45,445 bases of DNA from Helicobacter sp. 10-6591 (GCF_003288805.1 NZ_NHYK01000014.1:1-45445), one strand, 5' to 3'; positions 17,799 through 26,999 are shown, counted from the first letter of the stretch. Made by a program: numbers and translations. Notes: generated by a model not told the origin, from the sequence alone.

Positions 17799-19052
17799 AT
17801 GAGAAGTATTCTGCTCTTTTTTATTGCTGATATTTTGCTTGCATTCAATTTGGATGAAGCGATCGCACTCGCATTGCAAAATAGCCAAAAAATCAGAGAA
17901 CAAGAGCTCCGCACACAAATCGCCCAAAATAATATCCGTGCGCAATACGGGAAGTTTGCACCAAAGCTAGAGTTTCGCTACTCAAGCACCCAAAATAATC
18001 GTGTCAATGCCAATACTTATATACTCAACCTCAGCGATATTCACGCAAGCTACAACCTTTTCCATGGATTCAAAGATTTCTACACTCTAAAAAGCTACCA
18101 AGCATTAAAACAAGCACAAGATCACATGCAAGAGGCGGTTACACAAGATATTATCCTGCTTACCAAAAAGCTTTATATACAAATCCTAGAAGCACGTAAT
18201 AACTTGGCAATCGCAACAGAATCTGTCCGTCTTTTGAGATCCCAGCAAAAACAAGCCCAAGAATTCTATTCCCAAGGTCTCAAATCAAAAAGCGATCTCT
18301 TGAGTGTAGAAGTCATGCTTGCTAATGCCAAAGTCAATCAGAGTAATAATAAAAATGCCTTGCAGCATGTATTGCTCTCACTCCAAAAGCTCTTAAACAC
18401 ACAAATTGACATAAACACGCTAGAAGGCTTAACAACACGCAACCTTAGCCAACTAAACTTTGAGAGAGACAAATTAGAGCAAGCCATGCTCAAATCCCGC
18501 TCAGAATACCTGTATATGCAGTCTGTGCTGGATTCTCTACGATACGAGAAAAGAAGCTACCAGAGCGCGTATTTACCGAGTGTTGATGCAAGTATCTCAA
18601 GGCTATGGTATAGCAATGATGTAAGCACACTCAATCGACTTGGGACAAATCTACAATCCCAAGCAAGAATAAATTTCACTTGGAATATTTTCAATGGCTT
18701 GAATGATAAATATCTTCTAGAATCCAAAGAGCTTGATATTCTTATCACACAAGCGCGCTTGCTTGATTTAAAATACGAACTCAATCTCGCGCTAGATATT
18801 GCCATCAGTGATTTGCAAACCGCTAAAGAACAATACAACACTTCGCAAAAAGCCGTGTTATTAGCCGAGGAAAGCTACAAAATAGTACAAAACCGCTACA
18901 AACAAAACATAGAAACTTCAAGAGAGGTATTAAATTCTGAGATAGCACTCTCGCAGGCAAGATTGCATTTCAATCAATCCCAACATCGTATCAATCTTGC
19001 TTTGGCTAATTTAGAGCGCATCATACAAAGCTCACTCAATGAGATTCAGTAA
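17799..19052 (+). CDS. TolC-family outer-membrane efflux channel
   Basis: The 417-residue protein has an N-terminal hydrophobic stretch (signal peptide-like) and two TolC/OEP repeats, recognised from NLDEAIALALQNSQKI at the start of the first and the FTWNIFNGLNDKYLL region in the second. Long amphipathic helices rich in Gln and Ala form the periplasmic tunnel. It is the third gene of the adaptor-RND-channel operon and presumably forms the exit duct of the same pump. From memory, the H. pylori hef operons place the TolC gene first, so the order here differs. Confidence 0.9.
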   Translation: MRSILLFFIADILLAFNLDEAIALALQNSQKIREQELRTQIAQNNIRAQYGKFAPKLEFRYSSTQNNRVNANTYILNLSDIHASYNLFHGFKDFYTLKSYQALKQAQDHMQEAVTQDIILLTKKLYIQILEARNNLAIATESVRLLRSQQKQAQEFYSQGLKSKSDLLSVEVMLANAKVNQSNNKNALQHVLLSLQKLLNTQIDINTLEGLTTRNLSQLNFERDKLEQAMLKSRSEYLYMQSVLDSLRYEKRSYQSAYLPSVDASISRLWYSNDVSTLNRLGTNLQSQARINFTWNIFNGLNDKYLLESKELDILITQARLLDLKYELNLALDIAISDLQTAKEQYNTSQKAVLLAEESYKIVQNRYKQNIETSREVLNSEIALSQARLHFNQSQHRINLALANLERIIQSSLNEIQ

Positions 19053-19086
19053 ATAAGCCTATACAAGGAAAACTCTAACGCTAAAA

Positions 19087-19105
19087 ACAACTTAAGAGAA
19101 GTTGT
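19087..19105. promoter_or_regulatory. 7-bp dyad next to the aroQ promoter
   Basis: ACAACTT-aagag-AAGTTGT is a perfect inverted repeat that ends 2 bases before the -10 box of aroQ. It could be a weak terminator of the efflux operon (it is followed by CTTAT, not a T-run) or an operator covering the -35 to -13 region. Confidence 0.4.
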
Positions 19106-19107
19106 CT

Positions 19108-19113
19108 TATAAT
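19108..19113 (+). promoter_or_regulatory. -10 box for aroQ-pepQ-maf2
   Basis: A perfect TATAAT lies 32 bases before the aroQ ATG and is followed by a good AAGGAG ribosome site at 19133-19138. It probably drives the three tightly spaced genes aroQ, pepQ and the second maf. Confidence 0.6.
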
Positions 19114-19145
19114 GCGCTGGCCAAATTACTTCAAGGAGTAGATGA

Positions 19146-19622
19146 ATGAAAATTCTTGTCATACAAGGACCAAATCTTAATGTTTTAGGACACAGAGAGC
19201 CACATATCTATGGCAATGTGACATTAGAGCAAATCCATGAGAATCTCAAATCCCAAGCCCAGCAAAACAATATGGAAATCGAATTTTTTCAAACCAATTT
19301 TGAAGGTGAGATTATCGATAAACTACAAGAGTGTATCGGTGGGGAGTATGCGGGTGTGCTTATCAATCCAGCGGCTTATTCGCATACTTCTGTAGCGATA
19401 GCAGATGCTATTGCTAGCTGTGGTGTTCCTGTAGTTGAGGTGCATATCAGCAATATCCATGCCAGAGAGGATTTTAGGACTAAGAGCATTACAGGAAGAG
19501 TATGTGCCGGTGTGATAGCAGGCTTTGGAGCATTTGGCTACCATTTGGGACTAATAGCACTCTTTCAGATTCTTAATGAACTCGCACTTCTCAAACAACA
19601 AGAAGAACAAAACAAGCAGTAG
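19146..19622 (+). CDS. aroQ: 3-dehydroquinate dehydratase, type II
   Basis: AroQ converts 3-dehydroquinate to 3-dehydroshikimate in the shikimate pathway. The 158-residue length and motifs are those of the dodecameric type II enzyme: QGPNLNVLGHREPHIYG with the catalytic tyrosine at residue 22, INPAAYSHTSVAIADAI, and VEVHISNIHARE. The ATG at 19146 is seven bases from AAGGAG. Another ATG at 19142 is in a different frame. It is directly followed by pepQ without a gap, an order also known in H. pylori. Confidence 0.97.
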   Translation: MKILVIQGPNLNVLGHREPHIYGNVTLEQIHENLKSQAQQNNMEIEFFQTNFEGEIIDKLQECIGGEYAGVLINPAAYSHTSVAIADAIASCGVPVVEVHISNIHAREDFRTKSITGRVCAGVIAGFGAFGYHLGLIALFQILNELALLKQQEEQNKQ

Positions 19623-20675
19623 ATGCCAGAACAAAATTACTTTGTCCTAAACCAAAGCGCGCAGTATTATGAAACAGGATTTTCCTGTGATAATGCACTT
19701 GTGCTTTGTACGCAAGATGGCAAGATATTTTTTACAGATATGCGCTATGTTCTGGAAGCAAAACAGAATGTCAAAAAAGGTGTCGAGGTAAGAGAATCAA
19801 AGGATTTGTATGCTGATTTGGGCAAGGTAGTAAAGCAGCTCAAGATAAGCAGGTTTTGCTTTGATCCAAAGGAATTAAGTCTTAGCGATTATAACCTGCT
19901 TCTCAAATCCTTGGAATCCACAAAAACCAAGCTTATCCAAAAGCCAAATTTTCATCAGAAATTGCGTATCATCAAGACTGACAAACAGATCGCACTTATT
20001 CAAAAATCCCAACAACTCAATAAGAAGGCTTTCAAAGCATTTGCACACTTTATAAGAAAACAACTCACAAAAACAAAAAGACTTTCAGAATCCAAGCTCC
20101 ATTTTTATGCGAGTGAATTCTTGAGTGACTTTGGAGATTATGAGCTAAGCTTCAATCCAATAGTGGGCATAAATGCTACAGGTGCTAAACCGCATGCTCT
20201 GCCTAGCGCAGATATTTTTTTGCAAAAAAACGATCTCTTGCTCTTTGATGCGGGCATAAAATTTCGACGTTATTGCTCAGATAGAACGCGTACAGCCCAA
20301 GTAGATGAAAATATGAGCTTCTCTAAAAAACAGAGATTCAAAAACCCAAAACAGCAAAAAATCTATGACATTGTGCGTAAAGCCCAAGAGAAAGCAATCA
20401 CTCAAGCTCGCTCTGGTATGAAAGCATCCCAGATTGACTCGCTGGCACGAGAAGTCATAGAATCTAGTGGCTATGGCAAGTACTTCGTACATTCCACAGG
20501 ACATGGTATAGGGCTTGATATACACGAGCTGCCAGTAATTTCTGCAAGAAGCGATGAGATCATAGAAGATGGCATGGTGTTTTCAATCGAGCCGGGCATT
20601 TATCTTGGTGGTAAGTTTGGAGTGCGTATAGAAGATCTTGTCGTTATGCGTGATGGAAAAGCCCAGATAATCTAG
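19623..20675 (+). CDS. pepQ: M24 family Xaa-Pro aminopeptidase/dipeptidase
   Basis: This is a metallopeptidase with the creatinase/methionine aminopeptidase fold that removes N-terminal residues next to proline. The 350-residue protein has the five metal ligands of the family in order: DAGI and SDRTRT (two aspartates), HSTGHGIG (histidine), SIEPGIYL (glutamate) and GVRIEDL (glutamate). The start codon abuts the aroQ stop codon. Whether it is an aminopeptidase P or a prolidase cannot be settled from motifs, so the symbol follows Helicobacter usage. Confidence 0.9.
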   Translation: MPEQNYFVLNQSAQYYETGFSCDNALVLCTQDGKIFFTDMRYVLEAKQNVKKGVEVRESKDLYADLGKVVKQLKISRFCFDPKELSLSDYNLLLKSLESTKTKLIQKPNFHQKLRIIKTDKQIALIQKSQQLNKKAFKAFAHFIRKQLTKTKRLSESKLHFYASEFLSDFGDYELSFNPIVGINATGAKPHALPSADIFLQKNDLLLFDAGIKFRRYCSDRTRTAQVDENMSFSKKQRFKNPKQQKIYDIVRKAQEKAITQARSGMKASQIDSLAREVIESSGYGKYFVHSTGHGIGLDIHELPVISARSDEIIEDGMVFSIEPGIYLGGKFGVRIEDLVVMRDGKAQII

Positions 20676-20677
20676 CA

Positions 20678-22627
20678 ATGAATCTGACACAGATTCTCAC
20701 AAGCAATAATCTTAGCAAGCTCCCAGACTATATGAACAAGAGCTTTGCTCAAAATATGGAATACCTAAAAACACTCAACCCAAAACTCTTTGCCAAACTC
20801 ACCAAGCCTGCAACAACACACAATCTCTTTTTTGATGGCAAAGAGCTAAATATCATGAATCTAGAGAGCAAAACCTTTGCCTTTGACAAACACACTGGCA
20901 TGATTGCAACCCATTTGAATCTAGCTATCTCTCCACTTAAGAACAAAAGCTACCAACTCTACACAAACAACCTCATCTTACAAAAGCTTGACGAAAATAA
21001 AATCCCCCTGACTGCCAAAGCTTGCAATAAACTCATTGATCTCATGCTAGATTCGCCATCACAAAGCGCATACCACTTGCCATCAAATTTCTTACCAAGC
21101 TTTACGATCTTTGGCGCACTGGGTGGAATCTTTTTGCAAATCCTTTTAGAAAGAAATGTGTATTTCCACTCGCTTTTGCTGTTTGAGGAATACATTGATA
21201 TGTTTCGAGTTATGCTCTATTTTTTGGATTTAGCTCGATTATTTGAGCAGGTCAATAGCAAGTCATGCTTTCTTTTTATTGAAAATCTCATCAATAAGGA
21301 ATTTGTCAATACCTATTTCAAATCACACAAAATCACAAACAATTTTTTGCGCCTTGAGCTTTATCTCTATGAAAGTGAAAAAATCAACAATGCTAGAGAA
21401 ATCGTGCATGAAGCTTATAAGATCAATTCTCGCGGTTGGGGTAGCTTTGATGATGAGATGGTTGGAGTGCGCAATAGTGTAGAAAATTTCAGAAAATCCT
21501 ATGCAATTTTAAATCTCCCAAAGCGCATCAATGTACCAATTTGCGTCGTAGGCAATGGAGCAAGTTTAGAAGAGCTACTGCCATTTATCAAGCAAAACTT
21601 ATCAAAGATGATAGTTTTTTCTTGTGGAACGGCACTCAAACCACTTCTGCACTATGGAATCAAGCCAGACTTTCAGATAGAAATCGAGCGCATTCCCTAT
21701 CTCAAAGAAATTTTAGAACTTGCGCCAATAGGTGATACAACTCTTTTATGCGGCTCAATCGTGCAGCCTAATGCAATAGCACTTGGCAAAAAGGCGTATA
21801 TGTTTATGCGGGGTGGCAGTGCGAGTGCGTATATGTTTAGAGCAAAAAGCATCATAGAGTTTAGTGCGCCTTTTGTAGGCAATGCAGGCTTTGCGCTAGC
21901 CTGTCTTTTGGCTCACGAGGTATTGATATGCGGGCTAGACTGCGGGTATATAGAAGGCAGGAGCAAGCACGCTAGTAATTCCTTCTATGGCAAGGAGAGT
22001 AAAGAGATTCCAAAAAACGCCTTCGAAGTGCTACCAAATGCAAGACACAAGGTATTTTCAGACGCATTGTTTTCTCTAAGCGCACAGAATATGCAACATT
22101 GCATTCAGGCATACTCTCCCATGCTGGTGCTGAATCTAGGCATTGGAGCATTTATCAAAGGTGCAAGACCTTGCAGGGTAGATGACTTTGATTTAAGAGA
22201 TGTGGATAAACAAAGTGCGATTGAAGAGCTTTGTACGTATTTCCAAAGTGATTATTCTCAAGTATTCCAAGAAAATGAGTTTGAAAGTCTCTATCTACAA
22301 GAAGTGCTTGCATTTAGAGATGAAATTCTTCGTGTTCTAAAAAGTGAGATCAAAAGCAAAAAAGAGCTATTTGCGCTCGTAGATTTAGCGCACACAACCA
22401 GTCTCAAAAAAAGTGCAAGCAAGCCATTTGTTGGAATCTTATTTGAAGGCAGTATCGCTCATTTGCTGCATACATTGATGGTTTGCGCCTTACATCTTAG
22501 TAGTGATGAGATTAGTGATTTTTACCGCAGGGCTTATTTTGTCATCGAGGAAGGCCTAAATGCCATGTGTGTCAGCTATCGATTATTTGTGATGAAAGAA
22601 AGGGCTAGTTTTGCAAAAATGCCTTAG
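20678..22627 (+). CDS. second motility accessory factor (Maf, DUF115 family)
   Basis: The 649-residue protein has the same DUF115 core as the gene behind flaB. ICVVGNGASLEELLPFIKQ near residue 288 is followed by FSCGTALKPLLHYGIKPDFQIEIERI, and a GLDCGY segment lies further on. It is nearly the same length as the first Maf but clearly diverged, so it is an old paralogue rather than a recent copy. It follows pepQ by 2 bases and its 3' end overlaps the convergent fliT-like gene by 23 bases. The position beside fliS-fliD supports a flagellar role, most simply the glycosylation of flagellin with nonulosonic acid. Confidence 0.88.
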   Translation: MNLTQILTSNNLSKLPDYMNKSFAQNMEYLKTLNPKLFAKLTKPATTHNLFFDGKELNIMNLESKTFAFDKHTGMIATHLNLAISPLKNKSYQLYTNNLILQKLDENKIPLTAKACNKLIDLMLDSPSQSAYHLPSNFLPSFTIFGALGGIFLQILLERNVYFHSLLLFEEYIDMFRVMLYFLDLARLFEQVNSKSCFLFIENLINKEFVNTYFKSHKITNNFLRLELYLYESEKINNAREIVHEAYKINSRGWGSFDDEMVGVRNSVENFRKSYAILNLPKRINVPICVVGNGASLEELLPFIKQNLSKMIVFSCGTALKPLLHYGIKPDFQIEIERIPYLKEILELAPIGDTTLLCGSIVQPNAIALGKKAYMFMRGGSASAYMFRAKSIIEFSAPFVGNAGFALACLLAHEVLICGLDCGYIEGRSKHASNSFYGKESKEIPKNAFEVLPNARHKVFSDALFSLSAQNMQHCIQAYSPMLVLNLGIGAFIKGARPCRVDDFDLRDVDKQSAIEELCTYFQSDYSQVFQENEFESLYLQEVLAFRDEILRVLKSEIKSKKELFALVDLAHTTSLKKSASKPFVGILFEGSIAHLLHTLMVCALHLSSDEISDFYRRAYFVIEEGLNAMCVSYRLFVMKERASFAKMP

Positions 22628-22850
22628 CAGCTTTGATTTGCTCTAGCTTCTGTTTGCTTTCTTCCTTGCACTTTTCTAGAAGTTCTATTACTTGAGAGAG
22701 CAATTCTTTGGCTTGGAGTTGGGATTCTAAAGAATCTTGAGACAAACCTTCAGGCAAGTTTTGCGAGAGTTCAAAAGCTGTAGTCTCATCATGAGATAAA
22801 AGAGCGACTTTGAGTTTATCAAGCCATTTTTGTGTGTCAGTATTCTGCAT
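22605..22850 (-). CDS. FliT-like small flagellar protein
   Basis: This 81-residue, wholly helical and acidic protein follows fliS with a TAATG overlap (start at 22850). Size, helical content and location directly after fliD-fliS match FliT, the export chaperone of FliD. Sequence similarity among FliT proteins is too low to prove this by eye. Its last 23 bases overlap the convergent maf gene. Confidence 0.6.
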   Translation of the reverse strand: MQNTDTQKWLDKLKVALLSHDETTAFELSQNLPEGLSQDSLESQLQAKELLSQVIELLEKCKEESKQKLEQIKAAKAFLQN

Positions 22851-23230
22851 TAAGACAGAAGTTCGTGGCTATTGACTTCGCGCCAAGCTTCAAGCAGACC
22901 CTGCGCGACATTTAAAACAATATCTATCTTGCTCACATCATTGGTAACATTTGCTTGGGTGAGCAATTTGATTTGGTAAGTATATAGCCCTGCGAGATAG
23001 TCAGCGACATCCCCGCCTTTTTCATAATCAAGAGTATTGAGCAGCTCTGTAAAAATATCTGTCACACGATTGATGTAATAGATCTTTTTTTCTATATCTC
23101 CTGATTCTATATTGCGCTTAGCTTGAGTACAAAAGCGCAATATACCCTCATAAAGCATCTCAACAAGCTTAACAGGAGACTCGACCATAACGGCATTTTG
23201 CTGGTAAAGATCGTAGGCATTACTTCTCAT
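22850..23230 (-). CDS. fliS: flagellar export chaperone FliS
   Basis: FliS binds flagellin in the cytoplasm and prevents its polymerisation before export. The 126-residue protein shows the family start, SNAYDLYQQNAVMVESPVKLVEMLYEGILRF (split: AYDLYQQNAV, then PVKLVEMLYEG), and the YINRVTDIFTELLNTLDYEKGGDVADYLAGLYTYQI region as separate helices. It is 9 bases downstream of fliD and is translationally coupled to the fliT-like gene. Confidence 0.95.
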   Translation of the reverse strand: MRSNAYDLYQQNAVMVESPVKLVEMLYEGILRFCTQAKRNIESGDIEKKIYYINRVTDIFTELLNTLDYEKGGDVADYLAGLYTYQIKLLTQANVTNDVSKIDIVLNVAQGLLEAWREVNSHELLS

Positions 23231-23239
23231 TCTTTTCCC

Positions 23240-25294
23240 TTATTTTTTATTATTTGCAATAGACTGATCTATCATCATCTGCACACTATTAAAGGCATTA
23301 TTTGCTCTTGCAATTTGCCCATCAAAAGAAGCAAAACGCTGCGCCATAAGGTCATAGCGTGTATCAAGCATAGCAATTGCCCGACTTCTGTCTTCTCTAA
23401 GTTTTTTGTCCTCTCGAGTAAGACTTTCTTCAAGCAGTTTCAATCTTGAGCTACTACCATCGACCAATTTTGCTAATTCTTTATCTAGCATTTTAAAAAC
23501 ACCATCAATTTCTATTTCTTTGAAATTTCTGGTAGTGATTTTCCCTTGAAAAAATTCCTGTGCGCCTTCTGGATCTTTACCCAAGGCCATTCTAAGTGTT
23601 GATGTATCAAGAGACATTATGCCTTTCTCATCAATTGTTACACCATATTTAACAAGGGATTGTTTCTCGATTCCCAAACCCATTGTGTAGGAAAAAATCT
23701 TATTAAGAGTTGGGCGAATCATACGCACATCGCCATCACCATTAAACACCCCAGCGATTCGCGAATCTTCATCAAATCTGGTCAGCTCATCGACTTTCAT
23801 ACTCAATTGGTTATAGGATTCTACAAACTTGCTTAAAGTCTCAACGATTTCCTCATCATCACGAGTGATATTAATCATTGCTGGTTTATCAGGCTCTGTG
23901 GTAGAAAGTAGCTCAACCTTTACACCACTTACAATATCATCAATTGTATTGCTTGGGCGCTGCATCTTGATGCCGTTGTAGCTAAATTTCGCATCTTGAG
24001 CAGTCTGGATATTTCTGACTTTAAAAATATCTTGTTGGGTTTTCATATAATCTGTGGTTGTCCCGCTGTTTAATCCCCAGTCTTCAAGTGCTTTTTTGCT
24101 GACTTCATCATTGTTTGCGACTATAGACACTTCACCTGTATCAGAGTTTATGACCAACTTTCCATCTTCTGTAGCCCTTGAGTGAAGGCCTGCGATATTC
24201 TCAATAGCTTCAGCTATAACCTTTGCATTTTGGTATGAGGAATTTCCTTTTTTGGTCAGCTTAGACAAATCAAGCGGGATCGTCCCGACATTAATAGTTC
24301 CTTCAAGCATTCCGGGCTTTATTATCTTAGTAACCACAAGATCTTTTTGCTCTATGTTGTCTTTGCTTGTTTGGGATTTGAATCCAAGGTTTTTGATTTG
24401 TTTTCCATTGACTTGGATTTCATAGCCCCTTTTGTCATTGACAATAAGCGTATCACCGCCCTCACCAATTCCGATATTTATATCACCATTCTCAAGCAAT
24501 CCTTCAAAATCAGAATCAGATTCAATAGCACTAAGAATAGCTTCTTTTAATGCCAGAGTATTATCACTATTTGTGGAATCTGTGGGGGTTGAAAGAGAAA
24601 TTTGGAGTGTTTTGTTTGTGCCATTTTTATCAGCTAGCACTATATTGAAGTCGCCTTCTTTTAAATCCAATGCACCAGATTTTATCTTTTCACCATTGAG
24701 CACAGAGCCAAAATAGATTCTATTGAGCTCGCCTGTTTCTTTAGAATTCATCATAAGTTGGTAGGGATTTCTTCCACCCGTTTTCATCACTGTACCAATC
24801 ACATCACCATTGGTCTTGTCTGTTATCAATTGGGCTATTTCATCAAGTGCCATTCCGGCTTCTATCTGAATCTCATAAAATTTGCCCTTTGTGAAAAAAT
24901 TCAAAGTAAGGTCTTTTTGGCTGAATACAGAATCTTTTTCTGCAAACTTTGGCCCAACCTCGTTTATATCATTTTTTGCAATCGATTCTATATCAAGTCG
25001 TATATCCTGTATAGGCACACCATCGCTTACCGTAGCTCTTATAGCATCACCTACGACATTAGTTGACCGCCCCATATAAGTAGAGTAATCACCTAACTTG
25101 TTTGCATAACCTTTAATTTCTCTCACAGCGCTTGTAAGAGCAACCAATTCTGTTTGCTTCTCAAGATTCTTTTCTATTTTTTGTTCTATGGGTTTTACTT
25201 GAGCACTCTCATCAGCTTTTTTTAATTTATCAATCGTGTCGTAATTTAATACATTGCTACCAATACCCAGTGAGCTAAGTCTTCCTAATGCCAC
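23240..25294 (-). CDS. fliD: flagellar filament cap protein FliD
   Basis: FliD forms the pentameric or hexameric cap at the tip of the filament and folds exported flagellin into place. The 684-residue length matches H. pylori FliD (about 685) and is longer than the enterobacterial type. The N-terminal half has SLGIGSNVLNYDTIDKL, the FliD_N start. The C-terminal FliD_C domain ends with a coiled coil carrying MAQRFASFDGQIARANN. It lies 16 bases downstream of flaG and presumably shares its sigma-28 promoter. Confidence 0.95.
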   Translation of the reverse strand: MALGRLSSLGIGSNVLNYDTIDKLKKADESAQVKPIEQKIEKNLEKQTELVALTSAVREIKGYANKLGDYSTYMGRSTNVVGDAIRATVSDGVPIQDIRLDIESIAKNDINEVGPKFAEKDSVFSQKDLTLNFFTKGKFYEIQIEAGMALDEIAQLITDKTNGDVIGTVMKTGGRNPYQLMMNSKETGELNRIYFGSVLNGEKIKSGALDLKEGDFNIVLADKNGTNKTLQISLSTPTDSTNSDNTLALKEAILSAIESDSDFEGLLENGDINIGIGEGGDTLIVNDKRGYEIQVNGKQIKNLGFKSQTSKDNIEQKDLVVTKIIKPGMLEGTINVGTIPLDLSKLTKKGNSSYQNAKVIAEAIENIAGLHSRATEDGKLVINSDTGEVSIVANNDEVSKKALEDWGLNSGTTTDYMKTQQDIFKVRNIQTAQDAKFSYNGIKMQRPSNTIDDIVSGVKVELLSTTEPDKPAMINITRDDEEIVETLSKFVESYNQLSMKVDELTRFDEDSRIAGVFNGDGDVRMIRPTLNKIFSYTMGLGIEKQSLVKYGVTIDEKGIMSLDTSTLRMALGKDPEGAQEFFQGKITTRNFKEIEIDGVFKMLDKELAKLVDGSSSRLKLLEESLTREDKKLREDRSRAIAMLDTRYDLMAQRFASFDGQIARANNAFNSVQMMIDQSIANNKK

Positions 25295-25310
25295 CCTTGC
25301 CTCGCTTTAT

Positions 25311-25682
25311 TTATCCTTTCTTGTCAAAGATCACACCTACAACCTCACGCATACGCTTCATCAATTCTATAGCCTCTTTGCTGGGAATCTCACGGATAAT
25401 TTTTTCTCCGCCATATTCTTTGACTGTAACGGTCAATCCTGCTAGTGCTTCGTTGTATGAAAAACTAATGCTTGTACCTATGCGCCTCATTTCCTCATTA
25501 AGCTTTTGACTTAACTCTATGAGTTCTGCTTCAAGCTGCTTTCTGTTTTCTTTATTGGCCTGTGATTCCACTATATCTTGCACGCTTGGTTGCACTTTTG
25601 TCTGTTTGCCATCAGGCATCGCCTTAACCATATCTACTAAGCGAGTTTGTGCTGTTTTTAAATCATTTATCATAATACCCAT
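25311..25682 (-). CDS. flaG: FlaG family flagellar protein
   Basis: FlaG proteins affect filament length and stability. The 123-residue protein has the FlaG core in its second half: helical QKLNEEMRRIGTSI, then SFSYNEALAGLTVTVKEYGGEKIIREIPSKE (typical pattern of strands and IPSKEAIEL helix). A strong AGGAGG ribosome site precedes the ATG at 25682. It heads the flaG-fliD-fliS-fliT unit. Confidence 0.92.
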   Translation of the reverse strand: MGIMINDLKTAQTRLVDMVKAMPDGKQTKVQPSVQDIVESQANKENRKQLEAELIELSQKLNEEMRRIGTSISFSYNEALAGLTVTVKEYGGEKIIREIPSKEAIELMKRMREVVGVIFDKKG

Positions 25683-25724
25683 TTATATCCTCCTGGTTAA
25701 ATCTTTATAAAGCAATGGAAAGAC

Positions 25725-25751
25725 AAATCGGCAAATAAAAATCTTTTTCAA
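25725..25751 (-). promoter_or_regulatory. sigma-28 (FliA) promoter for flaG-fliD-fliS
   Basis: On the minus strand TTGAAAAA is followed, exactly 11 bases later, by GCCGATTT. This fits the sigma-28 consensus (TAAAGTTT, N11, GCCGATAA) closely, with the GCCGAT core intact. It lies about 43 bases upstream of the flaG ATG, between the envC-like stop codon and flaG. Confidence 0.75.
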
Positions 25752-25757
25752 TGAAAA

Positions 25758-26999
25758 TCAATTCGTTTTAATAAGTTGGAGTGGATCAATATGCTTGTCT
25801 TTTTGGGTCACTTCAAAGCTCAGTTTTTCATTGACCTTTCCTATCACATAGCCTTTTTTAATATGTACACCTGCTCTTATTGTGGAAGCGATTTTATCCA
25901 AATAAGCATACACGGTATACAGAGAATCTGCATGTTCTATAATCACAACTTTCTTGATGACAGGATTTTCCTTAGCAAAAACTATCTTCCCATCAAGCAC
26001 GCTCTTTACATCTGCATTCTTTGCGTTTGGCACTAAAATCACATTTTCATAAAAAAACTTCATTTTATACACAGGATCGAATGTCGGTCCAAACTTCTGC
26101 TCGATTCTAAAAGAATTGGATTCAAGAGGTGGAATCGTCTTAGCACCCTTGTAATTTATCGTGGAGATATTTCTGTATGCGCTTGAAGCAATTCGTATAT
26201 TGCTATCTGCAAGGATTGTGCGTTTTGGTTTGTTTTCTCTCATAAGTTTTTCGTCTTTGCGGGCTTTTTCTTCAATGCTTTTTTCATTTTGCGCTTTGAT
26301 GATTTTGAGATTTGCGAGAATGGAATCCAGATTTTTTCTCTCAGTGTTTATATCTTGTAATTTTTGGTTATAGATTTTTAGTTCATCCTGCATCGATAAG
26401 AGAATCCTCTCTTGCTTGGCTTTGATTTCCTCTAGTTGGTGTTTCTTTTTTAACTGTTCGTCAAGAGAGCTTTGGATTGTTGCAATTTTTTTGCCTACTT
26501 GCACGATATCACTATGAAGTTGCTGATTTTGTATATTGATGAGCTTTATACGTTTTTTAGTGATTGCAAGAAGTGCTGTATATACCTCACTTGAGAGCAT
26601 GTCCTCTGGAGTTTCAATCTCGTTATTTAGCATATAAAATGCCAAACCTTGCAAAAAGAGTGTAATAACTTCATTCTCCAAATCTTTTTGTTTTTCTAAA
26701 AGTTCTTTTTGGCGAATCTGATTTTGTTGTAAGGACTTCTCTTGTGCGAGGTATTTGTCTTTGTTTTGGTTGATATTTTTTTGCAGATTCTCAATTTGGG
26801 AATCTAGTTTGATAACTTCCTGATTCTTTAAGCTTATATTTCTCCCAATCTCATCAAGCTTTTGGCTTACTTGGGTTCTCTCTTTTGTGTTTGCAACAAG
26901 TTTTTTGGTATTCAGGCTTATATCAGTATCAATCTTGCTATTTGCTAGAGTATTACCCCCAAAACCAATCACACAACAAAACAAAAACCATCGCATCAC
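25758..26999 (-). CDS. EnvC-like cell-division protein with degenerate M23/LytM domain
   Basis: This is a 413-residue periplasmic protein with a signal peptide (cleavage near TLANS), a long coiled coil (about residues 30-250) and a C-terminal LytM/M23 fold. The fold is recognised from DGKIVFAKENPVIKKVVIIEHADSLYTVYAYLDKI as a pattern (only parts are conserved). The catalytic HxH motif is replaced: YAYL for YAHL, and LSFEV for LHFEV. The first ligand motif is also missing. This is the state expected of EnvC, which activates amidases rather than cutting peptidoglycan itself. It overlaps ftsX by 4 bases, and FtsEX is the known controller of EnvC in other bacteria. Confidence 0.85.
   Translation of the reverse strand: MMRWFLFCCVIGFGGNTLANSKIDTDISLNTKKLVANTKERTQVSQKLDEIGRNISLKNQEVIKLDSQIENLQKNINQNKDKYLAQEKSLQQNQIRQKELLEKQKDLENEVITLFLQGLAFYMLNNEIETPEDMLSSEVYTALLAITKKRIKLINIQNQQLHSDIVQVGKKIATIQSSLDEQLKKKHQLEEIKAKQERILLSMQDELKIYNQKLQDINTERKNLDSILANLKIIKAQNEKSIEEKARKDEKLMRENKPKRTILADSNIRIASSAYRNISTINYKGAKTIPPLESNSFRIEQKFGPTFDPVYKMKFFYENVILVPNAKNADVKSVLDGKIVFAKENPVIKKVVIIEHADSLYTVYAYLDKIASTIRAGVHIKKGYVIGKVNEKLSFEVTQKDKHIDPLQLIKTN

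Noticed and set aside
24432-25079. Plus-strand ORFs inside fliD
   Set aside because: They are antisense frames without ribosome sites. The minus strand codes for a full-length FliD.
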